From Euglena gracilis (lineage: Eukaryota; Euglenida; Euglenophyceae; Euglenales): a stretch of 64,000 nucleotides of DNA. Below the pieces are notes generated by a model that was not told the origin of the DNA, searched no databases, and was given only the letters and a program-made list of their open reading frames with translations. Both the position numbers and the translations under genes were made by a program. This document shows positions 9,610-20,373 of the stretch, one piece after another. The stretch's first letter is position 1; every line of letters starts with the position of its first letter. The stretch is from assembly GCA_039621445.1 (NCBI GenBank), contig CP154956.1, positions 85,370,474 to 85,434,473 on the forward strand. Reading direction: 5' to 3'.

Positions 9610-9935
9610 TGTCCCTTAGGGGCAGGGCTGTACGGGAATCCCCAAAACCCCATGGTTGGTGGGTCGACCCCCCCCCCCACACCGCCCTGGGGGAGGGGCT
9701 GGACTCCAATGTCGGGCAGGAGGCCTCAAAGCAAGCCCTCCCCGCGGTGGGGTCCGACAGCGGCAGCCCCGCCTCCCCTCTCCCGCCGGCCCCGGGGCCA
9801 GTCACGGTGGACACCGTGTGGGCCCAGATGGGCCTGCGCCGCCCGAACCGCATGCCGCCGAGGCCGGTCGCCTCCCCGCGGCCCGCCTCGCAGGCCCTCC
9901 GAGGACTGGCCCAACGTTACCCCTTACCCCCCTAA
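9610..9935 (+). CDS. Candidate exon, unidentified
   Basis: After a poly-C tract, one plus frame gives a peptide with Ser/Ala/Pro segments and an arginine-rich end (VTVDTVWAQMGLRRPNRM). It ends in a poly-C tract at about 9930. It may be joined to 10166-10356, but no clean donor is visible. Confidence 0.3.
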
Positions 9936-10165
9936 GCCCCCCCCCCCAACCCCGCCAGCCACTCCCCACTTCGGGCCATATGTGGGCCCTCCCGCCAATT
10001 TCGATGGTGAATTGTGCTCCTTGCCCACCTCCCTGCCTCCTGAGGGTTTTAAATCCACGTTTCCCCCACCCACCATGACCAACCATGACCAACAAACACA
10101 TTGTGTAGAAATCTGACGAAATTCTGAAAACCAAGCAGGATGCATGGAGCCCAGTTTTAAGTCCA

Positions 10166-10356
10166 GGACTCACGTGGCTGGCGGCGGCCTCATGCCAGGA
10201 GTGGAGAAGGAGGAGGAGGCGTTGCTGAACGAGGAGCCCGAATTTCCCATCCCGGAGGTTGCCGAGGTGGTCCAGACCGCCGAGGAACGGCAGTTCTTGG
10301 ACTCCGTCACTCGATTGGACAACGCAGGGCTCCTGAAACTCTTCCACGGGCTGTGA
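10166..10356 (+). CDS. 3'-terminal exon, unidentified host gene
   Basis: TTTTAAGTCCAG provides an acceptor and the frame runs to TGA at 10354-10356. The peptide is acidic and helical (EKEEEALLNEEPEF, then AEERQFLDSVTRLDNAGLLK) and ends FHGL. The composition differs from the surrounding GC-tract repeats and looks genuinely coding. No domain recognised. Confidence 0.45.
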
Positions 10357-10730
10357 CCCACCCGTCCCCACCCCTCGACGCCCCCGCCCTCCCTCCCTCC
10401 ACCAGTGACTCTGCAATCGTTGTTTCATCCTATTTTCGCCTATTCATCCTCCCACCCACTCTGCAACTCTGTTTATTTTGCCACCAAGATGTTCATGTGT
10501 CCATGAATTTCCAGGCCATTGTCTTCCTCTGTTGGTGTGGGGCCCAATGGGGTTTTAGATTGTCGATGACATAGGCCAGAGCCAAAACGAGTGATTCACA
10601 GCCTTGTTTGGCAAAGAAACTCTGACCGACAGATGAGAATAATAATGGTCTCCCATCGTGCAGAGAGATGGGGAAAAATGGTGCCCCAGGGCAGTGTATG
10701 ACGGTTTTACAGGCGGGAGATGCTCCTGTA
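10357..10730. other. No gene recognised
   Basis: Probably the 3' region of the exon ending at 10356, then unique sequence. No structural feature noticed. Confidence 0.4.
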
Positions 10731-10734
10731 TCGA

Positions 10735-10865
10735 GAATTGTGTTCCAGACGCCGGGTTCACGCCCGAACCGGCGTCTGGGACGCCGGTTCGGTGCAGAAG
10801 TTTCCCGCCCGAACCGACGTCCCAGACGCCGGTGCGGGCGTGAACCCAGAGCCCCCAGACACGGT
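10735..10865. repeat. CGAACCGGCGTC palindromic repeat, copy 1
   Basis: Nested inverted copies of CGCCCGAACCGGCGTC/GACGCCGGTTCGG, bordered by TCGAGAATTGTGTTCCAGACG on the left and GAGCCCCCAGACACGGTTTC on the right. Related copies are at 32816-32985 and 33505-33625 with the same borders. Pro/Glu/Ala/Arg-rich ORFs on both strands arise from the palindrome. Confidence 0.6.
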
Positions 10866-10869
10866 TTCA

Positions 10870-11685
10870 AGAACCAGCACGACCAAAGCAAAGGCCCTCT
10901 GGGTGACAGCAAGCTGTCCTTTGGGATGGAAGAAGTGACCCAAGTGACCCAGAGCAGAAAAGGCCCATTTTCACACAACTGGTTGAAACACGTGATTTTT
11001 GGCCCAGACTTTTCCGGCCCACGGGAATTGGGCCACCTGCCAGCCGAAGAGCTTTGCACCGCAGTTGAAACCGGTGCGACTGATTCCCAGGGAAGGAGCT
11101 TAGAACCACCCAATATCAGGGGGGGCCATATGGGCTGGGGGGGCTTGAAAGTAAACAGCGTAAGAGCCGGGGTTTCACGCCCTCCCGTTGCGCCTCCCAC
11201 GCTTGCCAGGGACCACCACGGCGCGTGGCACGGTGTGCCCAGAGCGTAGATGTTGAATGGTCGAGAGCGGTGAAGACATGTGGGGTTCTGTTGTTGGTTT
11301 TCATTTTGTTACTGCCTTACTTTGGGGGGGTATGAGTTTAGCGTGAGCTTGGTGGCAAATGAGGCAAAATGAAGTTTTCATGAATGCACCCCCCACTGAT
11401 GGTACGCTGACCCAGTTATCCCAGCTGTGTTTGCTTTTGTGGCAGAGTCCCAGCGCTGACCTCTACCGCCCAGGGTTTCGGCCATCTGATCATTTACTTC
11501 CCCCCATGTGCAAGCAAAGGAGAGCCCTTCCTCACCAAATCCTCGCCACTGTGCTTTATATTTATAATACTTTTATACAATATTTTCGAGCTGTTATCCC
11601 CCCACCAGGCTTTCCTACACAACCCTGCTCATTCTCATTCTCTCTGAGTCCCCTCCTCCTCCACCGACCACCGGTCTTTTTTTTT
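10870..11685. other. No gene recognised
   Basis: Unique-looking sequence with short ORFs and no convincing motif. The last 50 bp form a strong polypyrimidine tract leading to the J-domain exon. Confidence 0.4.
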
Positions 11686-11691
11686 TGAAAG

Positions 11692-12525
11692 CCAACTCCT
11701 GGCACCGCCGGCTGGGGGTGTCCCCCTGTGCCTCGGCCACCGAAATCAAGGCAGCGTTCCAGGCCCTGGCGCTGCAGCACCATCCTGACAAGCAGGGCGG
11801 TGTGACCGCGCCGCCTTGCATTCCTTCCATGGCCAAACCGTTACTGTTTTGTGTGGACCCCGTCACCTCCAGTTTGTTGTCGCCACTGAGAGCGTGTGCC
11901 CTATTTCAAAGCAGGGTGCTGGCCAGATGCTTCGATCGCTCCGGGAAAGGCCAAACCTCCACTGACGGGGCGTTGCCTCGGCCCAACTCAGAGGCCATGG
12001 CGCCCCTGAGGCAAGCGGCCCCTGTGGGCTGTGGGAGGTGTGTGCCAGGCGGTCAAGGTGCCCACATAGACCCACTCTATCTTGGGCAGTTATGGGTCCG
12101 GAGAAGCCCCTTTTTGGGCAAATTTTTGGTGCCCCCCCCCCCCCCAAGTTGGTCAAAGTGGTCTGGCTACAGAAAGCCCCTTCGACGGGAAACAGGGGAG
12201 GAAGGCACAGGACCCCGGGTGGCTGCCTTCCTCGCTGTGTGCGTGTGCGTATCTGTGCTCATGGCAATGACGCTCGGTGGCTCTTTTTTTTGGAAAGGGC
12301 CTGGCTCCTTCAGATGCCAAGCGCTTCGCTGCCATCCACGCCGCCTACACCGTCCTGGGCAACGAAGTCAGCCGCGCCAGCTACGACCGCGCCCACCAGA
12401 GTGTGCTGCCCCGTCCCGTGGCAGCTCCGCGGTGCACGCTGGCGCACAATCGCCAAGCAACCCTTCGTGGAAGGAGACCCTCCCAAGCATCCCCCCAAGG
12501 GACCCTCGGGCTTGTTTGGTTTTAG
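11692..12525 (+). CDS. DnaJ (J-domain) protein, two exons visible
   Basis: Exon at 11692-11799 follows a T-tract ending GAAAG. It encodes the first part of a J domain: WHRRLGVSPCASATEIKAAF, helix II, then the catalytic-loop HPDK as HHPDKQG. The donor is GGCG|GTGTGACC. The second exon starts at 12314 after TCCTTCAG and restores the frame as GAT, giving AKRFAAIHAAYTVLG and RASYDRAHQ, which are helices III-IV of the fold. The frame stays open to TGA/stop at 12525. J-domain proteins stimulate Hsp70 ATPase through HPD. Only the J domain is visible, so the subfamily is unknown. The 514-bp intron contains a poly-C tract. Confidence 0.75.
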
Positions 12526-12529
12526 GCTC

Positions 12530-13285
12530 AAATGGACAACAATGACCCCAGAAATTACGTACCTCACACGGCATTGCCATGGCGGTGTGCGCAGCATTGC
12601 TGTGTGGTGTGCACAACATTTTTCATTGGAAGGCCAGCAAAGAAAATCAAGGAGGTGGTGTCCCACCCCACATGGGTTTATGGCAGGCCAATTTTTCGAC
12701 AGAAAATCAAGGTTTTTGAAACCCCTTTCCAAAAGTTTTTTTTAAGGTTTGTCGGGCATTTGCAGGCATAAATTGTGGGACATTCTGACCAAAAATTTTC
12801 GGCATTTTCGGTTTAAGAACAGTCTCGTGCTCAGAACCCGGACAATGCCTTTCTCTGGTGGATTCTCTGTCTGTCCCGCCCACAGGACAGAAAGACCACC
12901 CAGGGGTTAAGGAGCTCTGGTGTTTGGCAGCCCTCCTTGGCCCCTGTCACAGACTGACTGCATCCATCAGCGACGAAGTTCCCTTGGCTGAATTCTTGCA
13001 GGACACCGCGGGTTATCGCCTGGGGCCAAATTTGGAGTCTGAATCTTGGTCCGCAACCCAACCATGTGGAAGGTTTCTTGTGCCTTTTCAATTTGGCATT
13101 GATTTGAGGTTGATTCCTTGGGTGGGATCCTCACATGGTCTTTTCTTGCCCACCCACTCACCCAATTCATGTGTGCTGTGGTGCATCAATTAAAAGACCC
13201 AAATAACACAGAACCATCATTTCACGTTGACCCCCCCCCACTAAGGGAACATCACCAGAAAAACTTCTGGGCCCTGGCAGGGGGG
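12530..13285. other. No gene recognised
   Basis: Short ORFs only and no motif recognised. Probably 3' flank of the J-domain gene. Confidence 0.4.
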
Positions 13286-13289
13286 AGGG

Positions 13290-13410
13290 AATATGCATTT
13301 TTTTTTTAAAATCAAAAATCTTGAAAATCTGCGTTTTTTTTGCATAATGTGCATTTTTTTGCACAATGAAAATTGTGAAAAGTTGCATTTTTTTGCATTT
13401 TTTTCATATA
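13290..13410 (+). repeat. TGCATTTTTT low-complexity tract
   Basis: Repeated TGCATTTTTTTGCA-like words within A/T-rich sequence. Not coding. Confidence 0.6.
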
Positions 13411-13805
13411 TTTCCTTGCCTTTCTGATTTTGTTTGGGCATTAACACAGGCAAACTGCTCCATTTGTCTGCTACTATCCAGTTGCTGCTGGGTTGCATAT
13501 TTCATTTTTTTTGGACCAGTTTCATATGAGCAGCAGTTGCATGATGAAATGTAAGTGGATGCAACTTGGTGAATCAACCATGTCACTTCACAAGTTTGCA
13601 TCACATTTTCCTTTAATTTTCCACTTTGGAGCAGGTGAAGTTTTCTAAGTTCTCTCTAGTGAAAAGTTTTACGTCTCTGGGGAATTTATACACAACTTTC
13701 ATTTTGCATTTTGTGCTTTTTTTACCTCAATGGGGGGAGCACTATCTGGGGAAAGTTTTGTGCAACCCAACGCAAGAATGCAATTATTTTCTTTCATACA
13801 CACAT

Positions 13806-13888
13806 AAGTATATGTATATATATATGTATATATATGTATATATATGTATATATATATATATATATACATATATAGTATATATATATAT
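13806..13888. repeat. (TA)n microsatellite
   Basis: TATATG and TATA units forming the left border of the hairpin element at 13889. Confidence 0.9.
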
Positions 13889-13959
13889 GGCATAAGTATC
13901 AAACTGCTACCCCCCCCCCCGGCCGGGGTAGGAGGGGTAGCAGTTTGATATTTATGCCA
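13889..13959. mobile_element. 71-bp hairpin element inserted in (TA)n
   Basis: GGCATAAGTATCAAACTGCT, then a poly-C run, a GGCCGG turn and the inverted copy ending TTTATGCC. The arms are about 25 bp with one mismatch. TA-rich repeat lies on the left and TG/TA repeat on the right. The GGCA...TGCC ends match those of the larger element at 14032-14534. Confidence 0.65.

Positions 13960-13964
<5 letters not shown>

Positions 13965-14031
<67 letters not shown>
13965..14031. repeat. (TG)n/(TA)n microsatellite
   Basis: GTGTGTGT followed by TA repeats, directly left of the TIR element at 14032. Confidence 0.9.
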
Positions 14032-14035
<4 letters not shown>

Positions 14036-14534
14036 AGGCTAATTTACTGGGCCCCCGGGCCCAGTAGTTTAACCAGGGGGCGGGGGTCCCGCTTCTTTCA
14101 CCAACTCCAAATTTCGGTTTTCGCGCCCCGACGCGCCGTAATTTCCGTTGATTACGGGATCGGGATTGGGGTTAAAATAAAGGAATAGGGTTAGGGTTAC
14201 GATTTACGAAAAAAGTTGCGCCGGAATCGGGTCGAAATTCATGTAAAAAATTGGACCCGAAATTCGGCCCGAATTCCGGCCGGAATCCGGCCCGACGGCC
14301 TGCTTTCCCCGAACCCCAACCCCAACCCCCACCCTAACCCCACTCCCAAACCGTAACCCTAACCCTATTCCTAAAAGTAACCCCAAAATACCCCCGCCAG
14401 CGGAAAAAGTTCCCGGCGGGGGGTGGGTTTCCCCGGGGGAAACCCAAGGGGGGTCCCAGTAGTTTCACCTGGGCGGCCGAAGTCCCCGGTAGGTACAACT
14501 ACTGGGACCCGGGGCCCAGTAAATTAGCCTTGCC
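14032..14534. mobile_element. 503-bp TIR element in (TA)n, with interstitial TTAGGG-like words
   Basis: Terminal inverted repeats of about 43 bp begin GGCAAGGCTAATTTACTGGG at 14032 and end with its complement at 14534. Each repeat contains its own palindrome (ACTGGGCCC). Both ends abut TA repeats, so a TA target is likely but the duplication cannot be resolved. The interior has GGGTTAGGGTTA and CCCTAACCCTA words in opposite orientations. No ORF worth calling. Confidence 0.7.
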
Positions 14535-14542
14535 ATATATAT

Positions 14543-14619
<77 letters not shown>
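14535..14619. repeat. (TA)n microsatellite
   Basis: Nearly pure TA repeat following the TIR element. Confidence 0.9.
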
Positions 14620-14622
<3 letters not shown>

Positions 14623-14796
14623 GTTTCTCACACATATCCTACAACACCTTCATCAGTGGTAGTGGTGTGGACATGACAGGAAACTAAAGGAATATATCTC
14701 GAGTTGCCGTGCACATTCATGTGAATGGATTGGGTGAAAAATTGTATGTTGTGGAAACAGGGGGGATGGTATGTGCAAGTGCGTCCCCATTCCCAC

Positions 14797-14892
<96 letters not shown>

Positions 14893-15067
14893 GTTTCTCA
14901 CACATATCCCACAACACCTTCATCAGTGGTAGTGGTGTGGACATGACAGGAAACTAAAGGAATATATCTCGAGTTGCCGTGCACATTCATGTGAATGGAT
15001 TTGGTGAAAAATTGTATGTTGTGGAAACAGGGGGGATGGTATGTGCAAGTGCGTCCCCATTCCCACA
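14620..15067 (+). repeat. Tandem duplication of a 180-bp unit separated by (TA)n
   Basis: The unit TTGTGTTTCTCACACATATC ... CCCCATTCCCACATT occurs at 14620-14800 and again at 14890-15067, a period of 270 bp, with a TA/TC microsatellite at about 14801-14888 between them. Only a few substitutions separate the copies, so the duplication is recent. Confidence 0.85.
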
Positions 15068-15294
15068 TTGAGTGCCGCTGTGGTGGAGGATATCTGTTGA
15101 CTTCAGAAGAGCAGGCCGAGGTTTGCAGTGTCCTCTTAGTGCTCATTATTCATCGTGGTGGTATTTGCTGAAATTTGAGCTTGTGAAAAATATTTGGGCA
15201 TTGCACAGTTTATGTTCACCTGAATTTCCACAAAAGCCACGATCATGTTTAACATTTCGGCCTCAGGGAGTGAACATCATTGGCTGCAGCCACT

Positions 15295-15641
15295 GTGGTT
15301 TGTTCATACGAGTTATTATTTGACATCTCCATCTTTTTGTGTATGCATCTTCTGGCCGATAATTCAAAGGTAAGTGCTTCCCGAGACAGCAAACCTTTCG
15401 ATCTAAAAAAGATAAAAACATTTGTACGGTATCTTTTTTCGTGCCAGAAACTTCTCCGCAAACTTCTTTTCTTCTTTGTCACAATTGGGCCAGCAAACTC
15501 CTGAGAAGCAAGGAGGGGCAACGCTACCTCATCCAGCCAAAAAAATGCCATTGCCTGCGGTACGGACATCGGTGGCACGGGGGTAATCTCCAAGATGGCA
15601 ACAAACACACGTTTTGTTCACCATGGTGTCCCTTTGCTCAG
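15295..15641 (+). CDS. Two adjacent exons of an unidentified host gene
   Basis: The first exon runs from TTGGCTGCAG (acceptor, 15294) to TTCAAAG|GTAAGT at 15369 and encodes a hydrophobic peptide (SYELLFDISIFLCMHLLADN). The second lies at about 15484-15641 and ends GCTCAG|GTAGGT, an excellent donor. It encodes a Cys/His-rich segment (KKCHCLRYGHRWHGG, then FCSPWCPF) that could bind zinc. No family recognised. The DIRS copy A1 lies 275 bp downstream. Confidence 0.4.
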
Positions 15642-15916
15642 GTAGGTTGTGATGGCACTTTGGCTTTGGAACGGATATTTTTCAAGCTTTGGGACCTGGG
15701 GTGGGGGGTTCTGGGAAGGGCAGTTTGGGAATTGGCCAAACCGCCACGGTTGGGGGTGGGGGGGAATGCCCACCCACCACCACCAATATTTTCCTGGGGC
15801 ACCAATTTTCGACCCCCCCAAAAAAAAATGACAATGCCCTGGGGGTTTAGGGGGGCGAGCCCGTGGTGGGGGTCGGCAGCTGGCATCCCGCCTGGGGAGG
15901 TCCTGGGCGGAGGAAC

Positions 15917-16082
15917 TCGTACTCCCTCGAGGAAAACCGACAAGGGAGGAAGGGACACCGAGGGCGAAGCACAAAGACCTTGTGAGGCCATGCCTTGCTC
16001 GCCGGCGGTGTTGTTTGGATTGTTTGGGTGCGCTGGGTTAGGAGGTCCCGCGTAGTGCCTTTTTTCGCCGGAGTTGGCTGAT
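15917..16082 (+). repeat. A1 left inverted terminal repeat
   Basis: Begins TCGTACTCCCTCGAGG, continues through GGCGAAGCACAAAGACCTTG and GCCATGCCTTGCTCG, and ends near GCCGGAGTTGGCTG. Its inner 95 bp are the reverse complement of 20374-20470. The outer part matches the right tip of A3, not of A1. Confidence 0.8.
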
Positions 16083-16233
16083 TCCTAATTTGCCCTTCCA
16101 CAACCAGAGGAAAGGAACTTCAGTTCAAGAACCTTGACAGTTGAATACCAAAGAGTTGAGCCAATCGAATTATCCAGAAGGTGACGCTCGTGGAGAATAC
16201 CAAATCAATTTTTGTTGACCTTTCACGAGTTCA

Positions 16234-16900
16234 ATGAGAAATGCAATTGACAACACGAAGAAGAGAGTTGCTGAACAACAAGAACTGGCTGCCGCCACAG
16301 CTGGACGACCTGACGGCGCAGTACAACCGTGGCGAACCGTGGCTGTCCCTTCCCCCCCAGAAAAAGTTTCAAAAAACCTGCCCATTGACAGCCACAGACT
16401 TTGGCAGACAGTGGTAAAAAAAAACCCGAAGGACACCAAAGCCAAGGCAGCTGTCATGCCACTACGGCTACTACCATGGAGGCCCATATCCCAGCTACTC
16501 CAATACCTTGTTCAAGCTGGGCCATGGAGGCCACAACAGCAAGCTGGGCCAGGGCGGCCAAAACAGCAAAGGCCATGGTGGCCGATGGAACAAAGGCCAG
16601 GGTGGCCAACAACACCAAGGCCAGGGAGGCCGATTCCAGAAACAGATGCCCAGTGGCAGGGGCAGGACAGGTCCACAACAACCCCCCAACTATTTCTTCT
16701 TCACAAACCCCATCAGGGGTAAAGGATTGGCCCCCAGAGGCCCCCCAAGATTTTCAATGGGCATGGCGTCCCAGATCAAAGACAAGTCAATGGAGACTGT
16801 CCAAGTGTCAAGAGGGCCAGTGGGCTCCACATCAAGAAGGCCAATGGGGCCAGAATTACTGCCAAGGCCACTGGGGCCAGCATTACTCATATCAAGGCCT
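16234..16900 (+). pseudogene. A1 Gag-like ORF1 (frameshifted)
   Basis: Starts with a helical, charged N-terminus (NTKKRVAEQQEL) in the frame at 16234. It then needs another frame from about 16508 for the Gly/Gln/His/Asn-rich tract with GHGGRWNKGQGGQ repeats, which the A3 copy encodes in one frame. DIRS ORF1 products are Gag-like and poorly conserved. RNA binding is plausible from the GRG/GGR content but not shown. Confidence 0.6.
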
Positions 16901-17156
16901 CTTGGCCAATCATCATGCCCAAGATCAACAATTCCAAGGCCATTGGGGCCATCAATTGTCAGAACAGGGGAAACCCCAGAAGCTAAAAGTCTGTCCCCCA
17001 ACAGGGGGTTTCAATATGCCACACCGGTGGCAGGCCCAGGAGGATGCCCCAGAAGGGGCTGTGGAGGACAAGGGGGCAGCCCCCCCTCACATTTCTTCTT
17101 CAATGCCCATGGCAGGGGCAAACCAAAACAAGGGGTAGACCCAAAAAGGGGCCCCT

Positions 17157-18848
17157 ATGGTATGTCAAATGACAACACCAAGCACAAAGTGGAGGATCAG
17201 AGAGCCTGTGAGCAGAGCATGCACGCCCCCCCAGTCACTTGTAGAAAATGCTCAATCCCCAGGGGTACCAGGGGTGCAATGTCCAACACCCCCCACCCAG
17301 CACCCAGAAAATCATCTAAATGGGAAAATAAATTCCATGGAGGAAAAATGGGGAGACACCCCCCTGTACCAGAGACTTCAGAAAAGTCTAAAATGGTGGA
17401 CAAAAAATGCCACCCCAGCAACATGTCAATTGATCAAAAATGGAATTCAACCCCCCTGGGTAAATCCCCCAAAATTGTCCACCCACCCAAAACCCAGAGC
17501 CAATCTGGACCTGAACCAGGCAGAAAAAATCCTACTGGATTACGAAAAAACTGGGGCAGTGAAACGGGTTTGGGATTCAAAAACCCAGCATTTGATTCCA
17601 TGGTTTTTAATTTCAAAACCAGAAGGGGGAACAACCAAGTGGAGAATGATCAGCGACTGCAGAGAAATAAATCAGCAGTTTCAAGTAAAACCTTTCAGGC
17701 TGGATCACATCCAGCACATTTTTCCAGTTTTGGAAAAAGGCCACTGGGCAGCAAAAATAGACCTGAAGGATGCCTATTTTCATATTCCACTAGGTCCAGG
17801 CCTAAAGCCATTTTTAAGGCATCAGGTGGGGGGGCAGACCTGGGAATTTCAAACAGGCTGCTTTGGGCTAAATGTAATGCCCCAAATCTTCATGTCGGTG
17901 ATGAAAACGTTCAAAAAGCTGTGGAGAAAAAGGGGCATCCAGGTGTTTATTTACCTGGACGACATTTTGCTGGTAGCCCCCACCCAAAACACATTGCAAA
18001 ATCACCTGGACAGAGTTGTCAAAGATTTGCTGGATTCTGGGTTCAAAATCAATATAAAAAAGTCCACCTTCCAGCCCACCCAAGTGGTAACCCATCTGGG
18101 TTTTCAACTAAACTTCCAGGAAGGAAAGCTACAGGTGCCCCCCCAGAAAGTCAAAACCATAAAAAAGGAGCTGGGAAAAATCGTGAAAAAAGATTACATG
18201 TCAAAAAGGCAGTTGGCTGCCATTCTGGGCCAAATAAGATGCAATCTAATGGCCCTGCCCTTTTTAAGGGCTTTTACAGACACCCTGGCAAATTTTTTGG
18301 TGGCAAAGTCCACAGCCCCCTGGGACTCAAAACACCCCATTTCCCAGGACATCAAAGCCCAATTAAGGGAAATAAGAATTCTGCTGGACACTTGGGGGGG
18401 CAGACCCTTCCCCCAAAATGCAACCAGAATGTTGCACTCAGACAGCAGCACCCATGCCTGGGGGGGGCTAGACATCCACACAGGAGAAATTGTGCAGGAA
18501 TTTTGGAGAAAATACTCCATTTTGCACATCAATGTAAAAGAGCTCAGTGCAGCAATCAGCACTGCGAAAAGTTTGAGCAAACCTGGGGAAACCGTTTCCT
18601 TGTCAGTGGACAACCAGGTAGTTTACTATTACCTAACAAAAGGTGGGGGCAGAAAGGACCCCTTCAACAAAATGCTAAGACCATTTTTCAAGTGGTGCAT
18701 GCAGCACCACGTAAACCTCCAAGTCAACTGGGTGCCTTCAAAGGAATGCCTAGCAGACCCCATCAGCAGGTGGGAAATGGACAGGGGGGATTATTCTTTA
18801 GACCCCCAACTTTTTCAATGGCTGAGACAACAGTTCAAGATTTCATAA
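17157..18848 (+). CDS. A1 reverse transcriptase-RNase H
   Basis: 563 codons in one frame. Reverse transcriptase motifs appear in order: WRMISDCREINQQF, KIDLKDAYFHIPL (first catalytic Asp), QTGCFGLNVMPQIF, and FIYLDDILLV (YLDD box). RNase H follows with LHSDSSTHAWGG, ELSAAI, SLSVDNQVVYYY and ECLADPISRW. DIRS elements use this enzyme for reverse transcription into a circular intermediate. The frame stops early at QQFKIS because one T is missing near 18845 compared with A3, so the C-terminal domain continues in another frame at 18867-19211. Confidence 0.85.
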   Translation: MVCQMTTPSTKWRIREPVSRACTPPQSLVENAQSPGVPGVQCPTPPTQHPENHLNGKINSMEEKWGDTPLYQRLQKSLKWWTKNATPATCQLIKNGIQPPWVNPPKLSTHPKPRANLDLNQAEKILLDYEKTGAVKRVWDSKTQHLIPWFLISKPEGGTTKWRMISDCREINQQFQVKPFRLDHIQHIFPVLEKGHWAAKIDLKDAYFHIPLGPGLKPFLRHQVGGQTWEFQTGCFGLNVMPQIFMSVMKTFKKLWRKRGIQVFIYLDDILLVAPTQNTLQNHLDRVVKDLLDSGFKINIKKSTFQPTQVVTHLGFQLNFQEGKLQVPPQKVKTIKKELGKIVKKDYMSKRQLAAILGQIRCNLMALPFLRAFTDTLANFLVAKSTAPWDSKHPISQDIKAQLREIRILLDTWGGRPFPQNATRMLHSDSSTHAWGGLDIHTGEIVQEFWRKYSILHINVKELSAAISTAKSLSKPGETVSLSVDNQVVYYYLTKGGGRKDPFNKMLRPFFKWCMQHHVNLQVNWVPSKECLADPISRWEMDRGDYSLDPQLFQWLRQQFKIS

Positions 18849-18866
18849 ATCTGGAAACAGACCTTT

Positions 18867-19211
18867 TTGCCTCCCCAGGCAACAAAAAAACTGCCCAAAT
18901 TTGTGGCCAGGTGGCCCCACTGGGAAGCCACAGCAGTGAATGCATTACAATGTCCACTGGACAGCATGGGGGATCTTTATGCCAACCCCCCCTGGTCAAT
19001 AATTCAAAAATTTTTACGCAGGCTGAAAATGTTTGCCCAGACCAAAGTTTTGATGGTCACCCCCTACTGGGATTCAGCCACATGGTGGCCCCAATTAATA
19101 AAAATGAAAGTTCCAGGGACCCCCTGCCTGAAAATCACCCCCTACAAGGGCATGTTCACCAATTGCAAGGGGGAAAAATGCCACCCCCCAGGCGGCCCCT
19201 CCTTTGCATGA
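18867..19211 (+). pseudogene. A1 RT/RNase H C-terminal domain, frameshifted
   Basis: Continues the preceding protein after the frameshift: KLPKFVARWPHWEATAVNAL, then YANPPWSIIQKF and TPYWDSATWWPQLIKM. In A2 the equivalent segment is fused in frame to RNase H. This conserved post-RNase H region is typical of DIRS pol proteins and its function is not established. Confidence 0.7.
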
Positions 19212-20110
19212 TTTGCTCAGGCAAATTTTGGAGGGGAAACAAATTCAGGTTAAAACCATTGAAGATTTCCTGGGGAGAAACCCCAGTTTAAAGCGTTATC
19301 AGAATGCCTTTGCACTTCTGTGGGTAATTTTGGAACAAATGGGGGTGCCCCCCCTGAAGCCACCACAGACCAGGTGGCTGACGCTTTAATTCAATTTTTC
19401 CAATTTTCCAAGGCCCAAGCCCGTAATGCCTATAGTGCAATGCTTTTGATTCCTGGGTTTGGTGGGCTGAGATTCCACACTCTGTTAACCCCCTACAAGA
19501 GGCTTTGGAACCAAAACTTGGAGAATTATGGGGCATTTTGGGATCCCCTCCCAATCCTCCTGGGGCTGGCAAAGGCGCCTATGCCCACTGATATTTGTAC
19601 ATTGCGTACACAACTGATTTTTTGTTCACGCATCCTCTGTTTATATCGATCCTCAGATTTGGCACAAGTCAAACGAACCACCAGTGTTTTGGGTAGGGCA
19701 CCCTACATCAAGATTAAGCGTAAAGGACAAAAATTCCACAAATGGGAACGGGTGGTGTCCATTCCCCAATGTCCCCAAATAAGCCCATTTCATTTAATGA
19801 TGTGCTATGTGGCTGCTACACGTTTATTCGTCAGACCTGGGGGCCCCCTTCTGATTTCATTAAAACCCCCCTTCAAGGCCATAAGTGCAGACACCATTGC
19901 TTCTATCACAAAAGATTTTTTGGCCAAGCATGGGGTGACCCCCCAGGTGTGGGGGGCCCACTCCACCAGAGGAGCAGGGGTTGGTTTGCTAAAAAAATTG
20001 GGCCTTTCCGCCCAAGAAGTTTGTGAAATTGGCCAATGAAAGGGGGTGGAGGCTTTTACAGCACATTATCAAAGACTGTGCGCCCAAGGTGCCTTAGAAA
20101 ATGCCCTGGC
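19204..20110 (+). pseudogene. A1 tyrosine recombinase, broken
   Basis: N-terminal helices (LLRQILEGKQIQ, then SLKRYQNAFALLWV) lie in the frame ending at 19389. A C-run near 19347 shifts the frame to 19320-20039, which has LYRSSDLAQ (catalytic Arg) and AHSTRGAG (the HxxR box). GQTGA replaces GQW at 20037-20039, a TGG to TGA nonsense change, so the nucleophile tyrosine in AFTAHYQ just downstream is lost. The recombinase would integrate circular DNA in an active copy. Confidence 0.8.
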
Positions 20111-20134
20111 CCCCCTAATTTCAGTGCACAATCT

Positions 20135-20240
20135 GGCCTCACAAGGGCAAAGTGCGGAGCCCGAGGTGTCTCGTACTCCCTCGAGGAAAACCGACAAGGG
20201 AGGAAGGGACACCGAGGGCGAAGCACAAAGACCTTGTGAG
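20135..20240 (+). repeat. A1 internal complementary region
   Basis: Reads GGAGCCCGAGGTGTCTCGTA, fusing the GAGGTGT tip to the TCGTACTCC tip. In A1 this is the same strand as the element's own joined ends; in A2 and A3 it is complementary to them. Confidence 0.7.
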
Positions 20241-20373
20241 CCCGACCCCCCCACCCGTAAAAGAAAATTTGTCTTCAAAAGCCCTCGGTCAGAGAGTGGG
20301 GGCCAGGGGGGGGAGAGGGGGGGGACACCCCCCAGGGGCAAGAAGCCACGTCGCCAAGTCGGAGCAGCATCGT

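Noticed and set aside
14150-14370. Telomere
   Set aside because: The TTAGGG-like words are few, in both orientations and inside a TIR element with ordinary sequence on both sides.
16508-19291. 927-codon ORF overlapping the A1 RT as a separate large protein
   Set aside because: Its middle is the alternative frame of the RT/RNase H gene and shows no motifs; only its first part (Gag-like) and last part (lead-in to recombinase) make sense.
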